DNA of 45,288 bases from Sphingopyxis sp. LC81. Its GTDB lineage: Bacteria; Pseudomonadota; Alphaproteobacteria; Sphingomonadales; Sphingomonadaceae. A program made the translations under genes and the position numbers. The stretch's first letter is position 1. Every line of letters begins with the position of its first letter. Of the stretch, positions 8,883-19,146 are shown in pieces. The stretch lies in NCBI RefSeq assembly GCF_000756375.1, contig NZ_JNFD01000029.1:1-45288 (forward strand), written 5' to 3'. Below the pieces are notes generated by a model, which saw only the letters and a list, made by a program, of their open reading frames with translations, searched no databases and was not told where the DNA came from.

Positions 8883-9908
8883 TCAGCGCGTCAAAAGCGG
8901 TGCGGGCGGCGCGAGCGGGATGCCCGCCTGATCGGCGACGGCTTCAGCCCAGCCGACGACCTGCGCGATCTCTTCGCCATAGGCGGTTTCGGCGGCGGCC
9001 AGATCGCGCTGCCGCTCACCCACGGCAAAGGGCATCCCCGATTTGCTGTTGCGGCCGAGCGCGGGATGATCGGCGGTCGCGGTGCTGCCGTCGGCGAGGC
9101 CGAAATGACCCATCGCCGCCGCGACGGCCGCGACCGGGTCGCGCGTCAGTATCTCGCTGTCGAGCGACGCGATCCGGTCGGGCGCCCAGTCGAGCAGCGC
9201 CGCGAAGGCCTGTTGCTGCGCCAGCCAGCCGACCGCCGCGACCTGCAGGTCCGACTGGCGGAAATAATCGCGCGCTTCGAAACCCAGCTGGACGAAGCCG
9301 TCGGCGAGATAGCCCTCGAGCAATTCGCGGCACCAGAGCCGGCACCACATGCCCTTGCGCGCCACCGACAACAGGAAAGCGCGCAGCGGCGCGTGGAGGA
9401 GGATCGCGCGCGCCTGTGGCCGCAGCATCAGAGCGCCGCGCGCCAGCGGGTTGAAGATGTTCGACGGTTTGACGACGACCGCCTCGCCCCGGGTGAAGCC
9501 GCGGCCGAGCATCGTCAGCGCATCGTCCATCACCCGTGCATGATCGCGCGGGCTCGCGCCGCGGCGGCGCCAGCCGACCATGTCGTTGAGCAAAACCGGC
9601 TCGGAGAGGCTGGTCGCGAGGCCGGGCCGGTCGAGCGCCTGCGCGAGCATCGTCGAGGCGCAATAGGCCGAATGGAACAGGAAATGCAGCGGTGCGCGCG
9701 CGCCTGCTGCCGCATCGCGGCAGTCCGTCCGTCGCAATATGACGGGTGCGCTTTCCTCGCCCAGATGCAAATCGGTCAGGAAGGGAACATCGGCGCGCGC
9801 GGTGCGTGCAACCCGGCGAAAATGAAAGGCATCGTGGCCCGGATCATATCGGTGCGCGAGCCATTCGGCATCATCGACGATGGCGGTCATGGGGGGCGCT
9901 GCGGTCAT
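8883..9908 (-). CDS. Sulfotransferase-like P-loop protein
   Basis: This 341-residue cytosolic protein carries HFLFHSAYCASTMLAQALD, which resembles the 5'-phosphosulfate-binding loop of PAPS-dependent sulfotransferases (there usually PRSGTTLL). Further parts fit a sulfotransferase fold: RGEAVVVKPSNIFNPLA, RPQARAILLHAPLRAFLLSVARK (3'-phosphate-binding-like, with Arg/Ser) and a C-terminal helical part. The loop is divergent (AYCASTML), so activity is not certain. The ATG at 9908 is preferred because AAGGT lies 7 bases upstream; the frame stays open to 10466, but only through the divergent neighbour. It diverges from the TPR-hydroxylase gene with only 28 bases between, so the pair probably shares a control region. 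Confidence 0.7.
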   Translation of the reverse strand: MTAAPPMTAIVDDAEWLAHRYDPGHDAFHFRRVARTARADVPFLTDLHLGEESAPVILRRTDCRDAAAGARAPLHFLFHSAYCASTMLAQALDRPGLATSLSEPVLLNDMVGWRRRGASPRDHARVMDDALTMLGRGFTRGEAVVVKPSNIFNPLARGALMLRPQARAILLHAPLRAFLLSVARKGMWCRLWCRELLEGYLADGFVQLGFEARDYFRQSDLQVAAVGWLAQQQAFAALLDWAPDRIASLDSEILTRDPVAAVAAAMGHFGLADGSTATADHPALGRNSKSGMPFAVGERQRDLAAAETAYGEEIAQVVGWAEAVADQAGIPLAPPAPLLTR

Positions 9909-9936
9909 CAATCGACCTTGCCGATTGGTCCCGCCG

Positions 9937-11136
9937 ATGGCAAGCATGGCCATGACCAGCTCACCTCCACCCGCCTCTGCCACCGAGGCCAATCGGCACG
10001 GGATCGCCGCGCTGCAGGCCGGCGATGCCGCCGCCGCCGCCAGCCATTTCACCGCCGCAATCGCGGGCGATCCGCATTCGGGCGCCCTGCAACGCAACCT
10101 CGCCTCCGCGTGGCGCGCGCTCGGCGACGGGGACCGCGAACTTGCGGCCCTCGATGCCGCGTTGGCGATCGATCGCCGCGACCTGATGGCGTGGATCCGC
10201 AAGGGCGAGCGGCACGAGGCGCGGGGCGAAAAGGGCGCCGCGCTGGCGGCGTGGAGCGCGGCGATCGCGCTGGGGGGGCAGATGGGCCCGGTGCCGCCGC
10301 CGCTCGAGGCGCTTCTGGCGCACGGGCAGGCCTTCGTCACGGGTGCGACCGACACCATGTACGCCGCCGCGTCGGACGCATTCGGGGCGATACGCGGCGA
10401 ATTGTCGGAGGCCGAAACGCGGCGCGGCGACGCCTTCATCGCGGGCGCGCTCGGCCGCCGCCGCATCTATCAGAATGAATGCGCGGGCATCTACTACCCC
10501 TTCCTGCCCGCCGACGAGTTTTTCGACCGCGATCATTTTGCATGGCTGACCGAAATCGAAACGCAAACGAGCGCGATCCGGGCCGAACTGCAGGCGTTGC
10601 TGGCCGATCCAGGGGAAGCGCTGCGGCCTTATGTGCGGATGGAGGCGGGAACGCCCGCATCGATCTGGTCGGATCTCGACAACCGGCTCGACTGGGGCGC
10701 GTGTTTCCTGTGGGAATATGGTGAGCCGAACCAGCCGGTGCTCGACCGCTGCCCCGCCACCGCCGCTGCGCTCGCCGCCATCCCCGGCGCGCGCATCCCG
10801 GGCCGCGCGCCGAGCGCTTTCTTTTCGATGCTGAAGCCGCGCACGCGAATCCCGCCGCATACTGGTGTCACCAACACGCGCGCGATCGTCCATCTGCCGC
10901 TGATCGTGCCGCCGGGGTGCGGTTTTCGCGTCGGCGGCGAAACGCGCATATGGGAAGAGGGCCGGGCCTTCGCATTCGACGATACGATCGAGCATGAGGC
11001 GTGGAACGACAGCGACGATCTGCGCGCGGTGCTGATTTTCGACGTGTGGAACCCGCATTTGAGCGCCCGTGAACGCGATCTCCTGGTGCGATATTTCGCC
11101 TCGGCCGACGCATCGGGCTATGCCGTTCCGCGTTGA
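9937..11136 (+). CDS. TPR protein with C-terminal aspartyl/asparaginyl beta-hydroxylase domain
   Basis: This is a predicted Fe(II)/2-oxoglutarate dioxygenase hydroxylating Asp or Asn side chains of a protein or peptide. The 399-residue product begins with TPR-like helices (about residues 16-110, HGIAALQAGDAAAAASHFTA, ALAIDRRDLMAWIRKGERHE). The hydroxylase domain (about 185-375) follows, with PPHTGVTNTR (H308, iron ligand), DDTIEHEAWND (H353, second ligand) and R363 for 2-oxoglutarate, so the site looks intact. There is no signal peptide, so it acts in the cytosol. ATG 9937, 9946 and 9952 are all possible starts and none has a strong ribosome-binding site; 9937 is a compromise. Pairing with a sulfotransferase-like gene and a TonB receptor suggests joint modification of a secreted or outer-membrane product (inference). 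Confidence 0.88.
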   Translation: MASMAMTSSPPPASATEANRHGIAALQAGDAAAAASHFTAAIAGDPHSGALQRNLASAWRALGDGDRELAALDAALAIDRRDLMAWIRKGERHEARGEKGAALAAWSAAIALGGQMGPVPPPLEALLAHGQAFVTGATDTMYAAASDAFGAIRGELSEAETRRGDAFIAGALGRRRIYQNECAGIYYPFLPADEFFDRDHFAWLTEIETQTSAIRAELQALLADPGEALRPYVRMEAGTPASIWSDLDNRLDWGACFLWEYGEPNQPVLDRCPATAAALAAIPGARIPGRAPSAFFSMLKPRTRIPPHTGVTNTRAIVHLPLIVPPGCGFRVGGETRIWEEGRAFAFDDTIEHEAWNDSDDLRAVLIFDVWNPHLSARERDLLVRYFASADASGYAVPR

Positions 11137-11181
11137 TTCGTCGTCCGTCGCCCGGTGTTGGCCGCTGGCCGAAATTCAGCT

Positions 11182-11209
11182 TTGAGAAAGGCCTGATAGC
11201 AAATATGAT
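11182..11209 (+). promoter_or_regulatory. Sigma-70-type promoter of the small secreted-protein cluster
   Basis: TTGAGA at 11182-11187 and TATGAT at 11204-11209 are separated by 16 bases. They lie 45 bases upstream of the first gene of the trio, whose ribosome-binding site is TAGGAGGA at about 11242-11249. Confidence 0.7.
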
Positions 11210-11254
11210 ACCGCGCAGGAGGCTGCGGGTAAGGCTCGCGGTAGGAGGATTTTG

Positions 11255-11587
11255 ATGAACCGGATTTTGCCTGCTTTTGTGGCGGTCGCCTTGTTGGGCG
11301 CACCAGCTGCCATTGCCGCCGAAGCCGCGGCTGGCGCCGATCGCGCCCCGCCGTCCAAGGCGCCCTCGGCGATGACGCCGACCGAGATCAAGGCCTATAA
11401 TGAAGGGCTGCCCCAGACCCATCCCTATTATATCAAATGCCGCAAGATGCTCGAGATTGGTTCGCTCGTGAAGAAGAACCGCACCTGTTACACGAACGAA
11501 AAATGGAAAGAAGTGTCGCACAAGGGTAATCTGAACGCCCGCGATACGGCCGAAGCCATGACCAGCAAGGCGGGCAACTCGAACTGA
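11255..11587 (+). CDS. Small secreted C-x15-C protein, paralogue 1
   Basis: This 110-residue protein has a signal peptide (MNRILPAFVAVALLGAPAAIAA, cleavage near residue 22), a short Ala/Pro linker, then a compact domain: MTPTEIKAYNEGL, HPYYIKCRKMLEIGSLVKK, RTCYTNEKWK, GNLNARD. Cys62 and Cys78 are spaced C-x15-C and probably form a disulfide in the periplasm. It is the first of three tandem paralogues (with 11622 and 11991). An ATG at 11255 with GGAGGA at ideal spacing fixes the start. I do not recognise the family by name; similar short 'hypothetical proteins' occur in sphingomonads as far as I recall. No catalytic motif is visible. Confidence 0.85.
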   Translation: MNRILPAFVAVALLGAPAAIAAEAAAGADRAPPSKAPSAMTPTEIKAYNEGLPQTHPYYIKCRKMLEIGSLVKKNRTCYTNEKWKEVSHKGNLNARDTAEAMTSKAGNSN

Positions 11588-11621
11588 TAGCCTGTCTGCC
11601 GATCCCGATGGGAGGTATAAG

Positions 11622-11978
11622 ATGCGCAATATAGCAAGTCTGGCGATTCTGATTGCTCTGTCCGGGGCTTCCGCCGCTGCGGCCAATGAGGCCGAGGTGC
11701 CGCTGGCCCGAACAGCGTCCGAGATGTCGGGCGCGGAAATCGACGCCTATAACCAAAGCCGCGCGACGACCGACCCCGATTATATCCGGTGTCGCCGGAT
11801 CGAGCAGGTCGGCTCGCTGGTCAAGAAATTGCGCGTCTGCCACACCAACGCCGAATGGCGGCGGGTCACCGACAAAGGCAATCAGGATGCCCGCGATTCG
11901 ATGGAAACGCTCGCGCGCGGATGGAGCAACTCGCAGGAACCCGCGGGCAGTATCGTGCCGGCCATCCGGCCCCAATAA
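11622..11978 (+). CDS. Small secreted C-x15-C protein, paralogue 2
   Basis: This 118-residue protein has a signal peptide (MRNIASLAILIALSGASAAA, cleavage near residue 20-21) and the same domain as its neighbours: EMSGAEIDAYNQS, DPDYIRCRRIEQVGSLVKK, RVCHTNAEWRR, GNQDARDSME. Cys57 and Cys73 keep the C-x15-C spacing. The C-terminus is extended by about 15 residues (SQEPAGSIVPAIRPQ) relative to paralogue 1, and it is the most diverged of the three. The ribosome-binding site GGAGGT at 11611-11616 is strong. It lies 34 bases after paralogue 1 and 12 bases before paralogue 3, so the three are almost certainly co-transcribed. Confidence 0.85.
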   Translation: MRNIASLAILIALSGASAAAANEAEVPLARTASEMSGAEIDAYNQSRATTDPDYIRCRRIEQVGSLVKKLRVCHTNAEWRRVTDKGNQDARDSMETLARGWSNSQEPAGSIVPAIRPQ

Positions 11979-11990
11979 CGGGTCTGCGCA

Positions 11991-12329
11991 ATGCTGCACA
12001 TGCTGACCATGCTGGCGTTCGTCGCCGCTTCGGTCACCCCGGCGCCGGCGGCCGATCCCGCTGCCGGCCGCTCGGCTCCGGATCGTCCGCCGTCGATGAT
12101 GACGAGCAGCGAGATCAAGGCGCATAACCAGGGGCTGGCGGCGACCCACCCCTATTATGTCAAATGCCGCAAGGTCGAGGAAATCGGCTCGCTCGTGAAG
12201 AAGGCGCGCGTCTGTCACACGAACGAACAGTGGAAACAGCTGTGGGTGCAGGGCAATCAGGATTCGCGCGATACCATGGACGCCTATTCGAGCAAGGCGG
12301 GCGATTGCCGCGCGACGGGCACCTGTTGA
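11991..12329 (+). CDS. Small secreted C-x15-C protein, paralogue 3 (four cysteines)
   Basis: This 112-residue protein has a short signal-like N-terminus (MLHMLTMLAFVAASVTPAPA) and the shared domain: MMTSSEIKAHNQGL, HPYYVKCRKVEEIGSLVKK, RVCHTNEQWKQ, GNQDSRDTMD. Cys59 and Cys75 are the C-x15-C pair. Two further cysteines at the very C-terminus (C106-RATGT-C112) are absent from the other two copies and could form a second disulfide or a metal site. ATGs at 11991, 12000 and 12009 are possible and none has a good ribosome-binding site. Twelve bases separate it from the previous stop, so translational coupling is plausible. It is closer in sequence to paralogue 1 than to paralogue 2. Confidence 0.83.
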   Translation: MLHMLTMLAFVAASVTPAPAADPAAGRSAPDRPPSMMTSSEIKAHNQGLAATHPYYVKCRKVEEIGSLVKKARVCHTNEQWKQLWVQGNQDSRDTMDAYSSKAGDCRATGTC

Positions 12330-12350
12330 GCGGCGGATCGGGATAGGGAA

Positions 12351-12379
12351 AGGGCGGCATTTCTGCCGCCCTCTTTAGT
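12351..12379. terminator. Bidirectional terminator between the secreted trio and clpB
   Basis: AGGGCGGCA / TGCCGCCCT form a perfect 9-bp stem with a TTTC loop, followed by CTTTAGTTT on the plus strand and by TTTCCC on the minus strand. It lies between the convergent ends of the trio and clpB and can serve both. Confidence 0.85.
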
Positions 12380-14959
<2,580 letters not shown>

Positions 14960-14985
14960 TCTGGATAAGCCCCTTTCTTGGCGAG

Positions 14986-15015
14986 CAAGATAGTGTTGCT
15001 TTTTGGCAACACAAG
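14986..15015 (-). promoter_or_regulatory. Sigma-32 (RpoH)-type promoter of clpB with embedded palindrome
   Basis: Read on the minus strand, CTTG (15015-15012) is followed after 18 bases by CTATCTTG (14993-14986). This fits the alphaproteobacterial RpoH pattern CTTG-N17/18-CYTAT as I recall it. The spacer region is itself a perfect 7-bp inverted repeat (GTGTTGC - CAAAAA - GCAACAC, 15012-14993) that could be an operator. It is placed 27 bases upstream of the clpB ATG. Confidence 0.6.
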
Positions 15016-15045
15016 AGCCCTCATATTGTTCCTGCCAAAACCACG

Positions 15046-15128
15046 TGTCCCCGCGCAGGCGGGGATCCATCTCCAGCCGGTTCAATCTGGCGCCGACCGG
15101 AGATGGGCCCCTGCCTTCGCAGGGGCAC
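15046..15128. repeat. Intergenic long palindromic repeat element
   Basis: Two perfect hairpins, CCCCGC/GCGGGG at 15049-15064 and GCCCCTGC/GCAGGGGC at 15107-15126, flank an inner pair CATCTCC ... GGAGATG. Together they make an imperfect ~80-bp palindrome between clpB and the M17 peptidase. Elements of this kind (GTCCCCGC.. GGGGATCCATCTCC) are dispersed in sphingomonad genomes. Short reading frames across it (AGIHLQP-type) are not genes. Confidence 0.7.
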
Positions 15129-15135
15129 GGGCGTT

Positions 15136-16710
15136 TTATTCCCCGCTACGCGCCAATTGATCGAGCAGGCGGACGCCGAAACCCGTCATCCCCTTGGGAA
15201 CCAGCGAGCTTGCCTTGTCGGCCTGATTGACCCCGGCGATGTCGAGATGCGCCCACGGCGTCGCCTCGTCGACGAAGAAGCCGATGACATGCGCGCCGAG
15301 GCTCGCGCCCGGTCCCTGACTCGGGGCGATGTTGCGGATGTCGGCGATGTCGGATTTGAGCTTTTCGGCGTAATTTTTGTGGAGCGGCATCCGCCACAAT
15401 AACTCGCCGCTCGCGGTGCCGGCGGCGAGCAGCGCGGCGGCGAGCTTTTCGTCGCGCGCGAACAGCCCGGCATATTGGTCGTCGAGTGCGCCGACGATCG
15501 ACCCGGTGAGCGTCGCGATATTGACGATCGCGCGCGGCTTGTACGTCTGCGCGATATATTCATTGGCGTCGGCGAGCACGAGGCGGCCCTCGGCGTCGGC
15601 GTTGAGCATCTCGATCGTCTTGCCCGACAGGGTGCGCGTGACGTCGCCGGGGCGCTGGGCATTGCCGTCGGGCATATTTTCGGCCAGCGCGGCGACCGCG
15701 ACGACATGCACCGGCGCGCGCGATTTCGCGAGCGACAGCGCGGCGCCAATGACCGAGGCGGCGCCCGACATGTCGCCTTTCATGTCCCACATGCCTGCGC
15801 CGGGTTTCAAGGAAATTCCGCCCGAATCGAAGGTGATGCCCTTGCCGATGAAGGCTGTCGGCGCCGCAGGAGCCCCCGCGCCGCGATAGCGCACCGCGAG
15901 CAGCCGCGACCCGCGCGGGCTGCCCTGACCGACGCCGACGAGCGTGCCCATGCCGAGCTTGCGCATCGCCGCCTCGTCGAGCACTTCGATGCTGACACCC
16001 GGTGTATTGCCGAACGCCTCGCGGACACGCGCGACGAAGCTCTCGGGATAGATGACGTTCGCGGGTTCGTTGGCGAGATCGCGCGACAGGCGCACGCCGT
16101 CGGCGAGCGGCTTCCAGCGGCCGGTGAAGGCGGCCTCGGCGGCGGCGGGGTTTGCGCCCACGAGCGTCACCGCGCCCGTCGGCGGCGCCTTTTTGTCGAC
16201 GGTCTTGTACCGGTCGAAGCGATATTGGCCGAGCGCGAAGCCATAGGCGACGTCGGCGGCCGACGTGTCGCCGAAGGCGCCGGCAATCGCCACCGGCTGG
16301 GCTTCGCTTTTCAGCTCCTGCGCCGCCTTGCCGCCGGCTTCGGCGAGCGCGAGCGACGACGGGGTCGCGCCCGCGCCGACGAGCAGGATGCGCGGATGCG
16401 CCCCGATGCCGCGCAAGGACAGCGTCGAACCCGCCTTGCCGTCGAAGCTTGCCGCGGCAATCGCCGCGGTGACGGCTTGGCGTTCGCCGCTGCCAAGCGC
16501 GATCCCGTCGAGCGGCGGCAGCGTGGCATCGCTCATCACGACGACGAGCGCGGCGCCCGCCGGGGCGTTGGTCGCAAAGCCGATGGCGCGTTCGGCGCTG
16601 TTCGCGGCGGTCGCGGGCGCAACGCCCGACCCGGTAATGGTCTGCGCCAGCGCGGCGGGCGCGAGCGCGAGCGACAGGCAGGCGGAAAGGAGCAGGCTTT
16701 TCATGCGCAT
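15136..16710 (-). CDS. Secreted M17 leucyl aminopeptidase family protein
   Basis: This is a di-metal aminopeptidase releasing N-terminal residues from peptides. Unlike cytosolic PepA it has a signal peptide ([23 protein letters not shown]), so it is periplasmic or exported. The 524-residue product has an N-terminal alpha/beta domain and a C-terminal catalytic domain. That domain carries [18 protein letters not shown] (Lys and Asp ligands), [12 protein letters not shown] and [13 protein letters not shown] at 370-382, the M17 signature (canonical NTDAEGR; Thr replaced by Ala here). The start at 16710 is chosen for the signal peptide and a GGGGA about 10 bases upstream; 16704 is also possible. 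It diverges from the penicillin-acylase gene across 151 bases. Confidence 0.93.
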   Translation of the reverse strand: MRMKSLLLSACLSLALAPAALAQTITGSGVAPATAANSAERAIGFATNAPAGAALVVVMSDATLPPLDGIALGSGERQAVTAAIAAASFDGKAGSTLSLRGIGAHPRILLVGAGATPSSLALAEAGGKAAQELKSEAQPVAIAGAFGDTSAADVAYGFALGQYRFDRYKTVDKKAPPTGAVTLVGANPAAAEAAFTGRWKPLADGVRLSRDLANEPANVIYPESFVARVREAFGNTPGVSIEVLDEAAMRKLGMGTLVGVGQGSPRGSRLLAVRYRGAGAPAAPTAFIGKGITFDSGGISLKPGAGMWDMKGDMSGAASVIGAALSLAKSRAPVHVVAVAALAENMPDGNAQRPGDVTRTLSGKTIEMLNADAEGRLVLADANEYIAQTYKPRAIVNIATLTGSIVGALDDQYAGLFARDEKLAAALLAAGTASGELLWRMPLHKNYAEKLKSDIADIRNIAPSQGPGASLGAHVIGFFVDEATPWAHLDIAGVNQADKASSLVPKGMTGFGVRLLDQLARSGE

Positions 16711-16861
16711 TTTTCGATAATCCCCGTTGTTCAATGACCTGGGTCTTGCATAGCGGCACACCGCTTGCCCGCAAATCCGGCTCGACGAACGACAGTCGCT
16801 TGCCATCGGACGACATGCCCGTCACATAGCCCTGCGGGCGACGCGCCGAAGAGGACCAGAG

Positions 16862-19051
16862 ATGCTGCGACGGATTTTGCTGGGATTCTTGGCTCTGCTG
16901 GTGCTCACCGCCGCCTCGCTCGCGCTCTGGGAGCCGCTGACCACCGAAACGCCCGCCGCGCCCGCGTTCAAGCCCACCGACGTTCGCATTGCGCGCGACA
17001 AATTCGGCGTGCCGCATATCTTCGGCAAGACCGACGCCGACGTCGCTTACGGGGTTGCCTATGCCCACGCCGAGGATGATTTCTCGACCTTGCAGGAAGT
17101 GCTCGCGATGACGCGCGGCCGGGCGGGGGCGATGCTCGGCGAGGATGGCGCCAAGATCGATTATGCCGAGGCGCTGCTCGGCGTCCGTGCGACCACCGCG
17201 CGCGACTGGCCGCGGCTGCCCGCCGACGTGAGGGCGCTGTTCACGGCCTATGCCGCGGGGCTCAACCATTATGCGGAGAAGCATCCCGATGAGGTGCGCC
17301 TGTCGGGGCTGTTCCCTGCGACCGGCGAGGATGTCGTCGCGGGTTTCGTGCTGCGCTCGCCCTTCTTCTTCGGGCTCGATTCGGTGCTGGGGTCGCTCGT
17401 CGAGGACAAGGAGGTCGGGCGCGAAGGTGGCCCCGCGCTCGATCGGGCGGGCAAGCTGGTCCCGCGCGAGCTGACCCCGGTCGGGACCGATCCCGCCGAT
17501 AGTTTGACGCCGGTCGGCCGTGATCCGGCCGACAATGGATCGAACGGCATCGCGGTCGCGCCCGCGCGCTCGACCGATGGTGCGACGCGGCTCGTGTCGA
17601 ATTCGCACCAGCCGTGGACCGGCGGCGTCGCCTGGTACGAACTCGTCGTCCATTCGGAGGAAGGCTGGGATTTCGCGGGCGCGAACTTCCCCGGGTCGCC
17701 CTATCCCTTCCTCGGCCATAATAAATATCTCGGCTGGACCAACACGGTGAACCGGCCCGATTTGATCGACGTCTACAAGCTGGTGCTCGACGACGGCGGC
17801 GAAAATTATCGCTTCGACGGTGCGTGGCGGCCGCTCGAAAAGACGCGCCTCTGGTTGAAGGTGAAGGTCGGCCCGTTCGTGCTGCCCGTCCCGCGCACCA
17901 TCTGGCGCTCGGTTCACGGGCCGGTGGTGAAGAATGAAAAGGGCGCCTTCGCGATCCGTTATGCGGGCATCGACCAGGCGAATATGGTCACCCAATATTA
18001 TCGGCTGAACAAGGCGAAGAGCTTCGCCGAATGGCGCGCCGCGATGGCAAGGCAGGGCGTGCCCGCGACCAATTTCATCTACGCCGATGCCAAGGGCAAT
18101 ATCGGGCTTTTCTATAATGCGATGTTCCCCGACCGGCAGCCTGGGTTCAACTGGCGCGGGATATTGCCCGGCGACACGTCGGCGGATCTGTGGACGAAAA
18201 CGCTGCCGTTCGACCGCGTGCCGGCACTGGTCAACCCGCGCTCGGGCTATGTGATGAACGCGAACAACACGCCGTGGGTGGCGGCGGGGCCGGGCGACGA
18301 GCTCGACGCCGCGGCCTTTTCGCCGCTGCTCGGGATCGAGGACGATATGACCAACCGCGCCACGCGGCTGATCGAGCTGTTCGAGGCGTCGGGGCAGATC
18401 GACGCGGCGCGGCTGAAGGCGATCAAATATGACACGGCCTATGCGAAGACGGGCTATGCGAAGGCGTGGATGGACCGGCTGCTCGCGCTCGACACAAAGG
18501 GCGATCCGGCGCTTCGCGAGGCGCAGAACCTGCTCCGCCGCTGGGACTGGAACCTCGACGGCAAGGGGAAGGGCGACGCGCTGGCGCTGATGGTGCTTCG
18601 CCCCGCGAACGGCAGCCATTACCAGCGCCGCGCCGCGCCCGATCCGCGCACGGTGCTGAAAGAGACGGTCGCGCATCTGCAGGAGCATTTCGACGGGCTC
18701 GATCCGAAGCTCGGGACCGTCTTGCGACTGCGGCACGGTGAGGGCGCGAACCGCATCGACCTGCCGCTCGACGGCGGCAACGACACGGTGCGCGCCTCGA
18801 CCCTGTGGGACGCCGAACCCGACGGGCGGCTGAAGGTGCGCCACGGCGACAGCTTCATCATGTTCGTGACATGGGATGCCGAGGGCCGCGTCCGGTCGGA
18901 ATCGATCCAGCCCTTCGGGTCGGCGACGACGCGGCCGGGCAGCCCGCATTATAACGACCAGGCGCCGCTGTTCGTGGCGCACAAGCTGAAGCCCGTGCTG
19001 TTCGATCCGGCGGCGCTGAAGGCGAGCGGCGCGCGCTTCTATCGGCCTTGA
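16862..19051 (+). CDS. Penicillin acylase family Ntn hydrolase
   Basis: This family hydrolyses amide-linked acyl chains (penicillins, N-acyl homoserine lactones or N-acyl amino acids). The proenzyme is exported and cut autocatalytically into alpha and beta chains. The 729-residue product has an N-terminal hydrophobic signal or anchor (about 5-27) and the alpha part (IARDKFGVPHIFG, AYGVAYAHAEDDFSTLQE). The cleavage site DNGS follows, with Ser227 as the predicted N-terminal nucleophile of the beta chain (SNGIAVAPARSTDGATRLVSNSH). Just before it, the spacer contains an 11-residue tandem duplication (LTPVGTDPADS / LTPVGRDPADN, residues 204-225). The natural substrate cannot be assigned. GAGG lies about 8 bases before the ATG. 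An M16 peptidase follows at 95 bases. Confidence 0.92.
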   Translation: MLRRILLGFLALLVLTAASLALWEPLTTETPAAPAFKPTDVRIARDKFGVPHIFGKTDADVAYGVAYAHAEDDFSTLQEVLAMTRGRAGAMLGEDGAKIDYAEALLGVRATTARDWPRLPADVRALFTAYAAGLNHYAEKHPDEVRLSGLFPATGEDVVAGFVLRSPFFFGLDSVLGSLVEDKEVGREGGPALDRAGKLVPRELTPVGTDPADSLTPVGRDPADNGSNGIAVAPARSTDGATRLVSNSHQPWTGGVAWYELVVHSEEGWDFAGANFPGSPYPFLGHNKYLGWTNTVNRPDLIDVYKLVLDDGGENYRFDGAWRPLEKTRLWLKVKVGPFVLPVPRTIWRSVHGPVVKNEKGAFAIRYAGIDQANMVTQYYRLNKAKSFAEWRAAMARQGVPATNFIYADAKGNIGLFYNAMFPDRQPGFNWRGILPGDTSADLWTKTLPFDRVPALVNPRSGYVMNANNTPWVAAGPGDELDAAAFSPLLGIEDDMTNRATRLIELFEASGQIDAARLKAIKYDTAYAKTGYAKAWMDRLLALDTKGDPALREAQNLLRRWDWNLDGKGKGDALALMVLRPANGSHYQRRAAPDPRTVLKETVAHLQEHFDGLDPKLGTVLRLRHGEGANRIDLPLDGGNDTVRASTLWDAEPDGRLKVRHGDSFIMFVTWDAEGRVRSESIQPFGSATTRPGSPHYNDQAPLFVAHKLKPVLFDPAALKASGARFYRP

Positions 19052-19146
19052 AAGCCGGGAAACGCTGTCCTAAACCATTGATACAGTGCCGTCCGGCATC
19101 CGGTCGCACGCGGGCATAGAGCCTGCGCCCGAACAAGAGGATTTTC

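Noticed and set aside
14960..15085. Upstream extension of clpB
   Set aside because: The extra residues (MDPRLRG..) come from the palindromic repeat and promoter, and the conserved ClpB N-terminus starts at 14959.
15560..18982. Very long open frame (1140 codons) on the minus strand
   Set aside because: It runs antisense or out of frame through the M17 peptidase and penicillin acylase, both with clear motifs. The Arg/His-rich product is the usual shadow in high-GC DNA.
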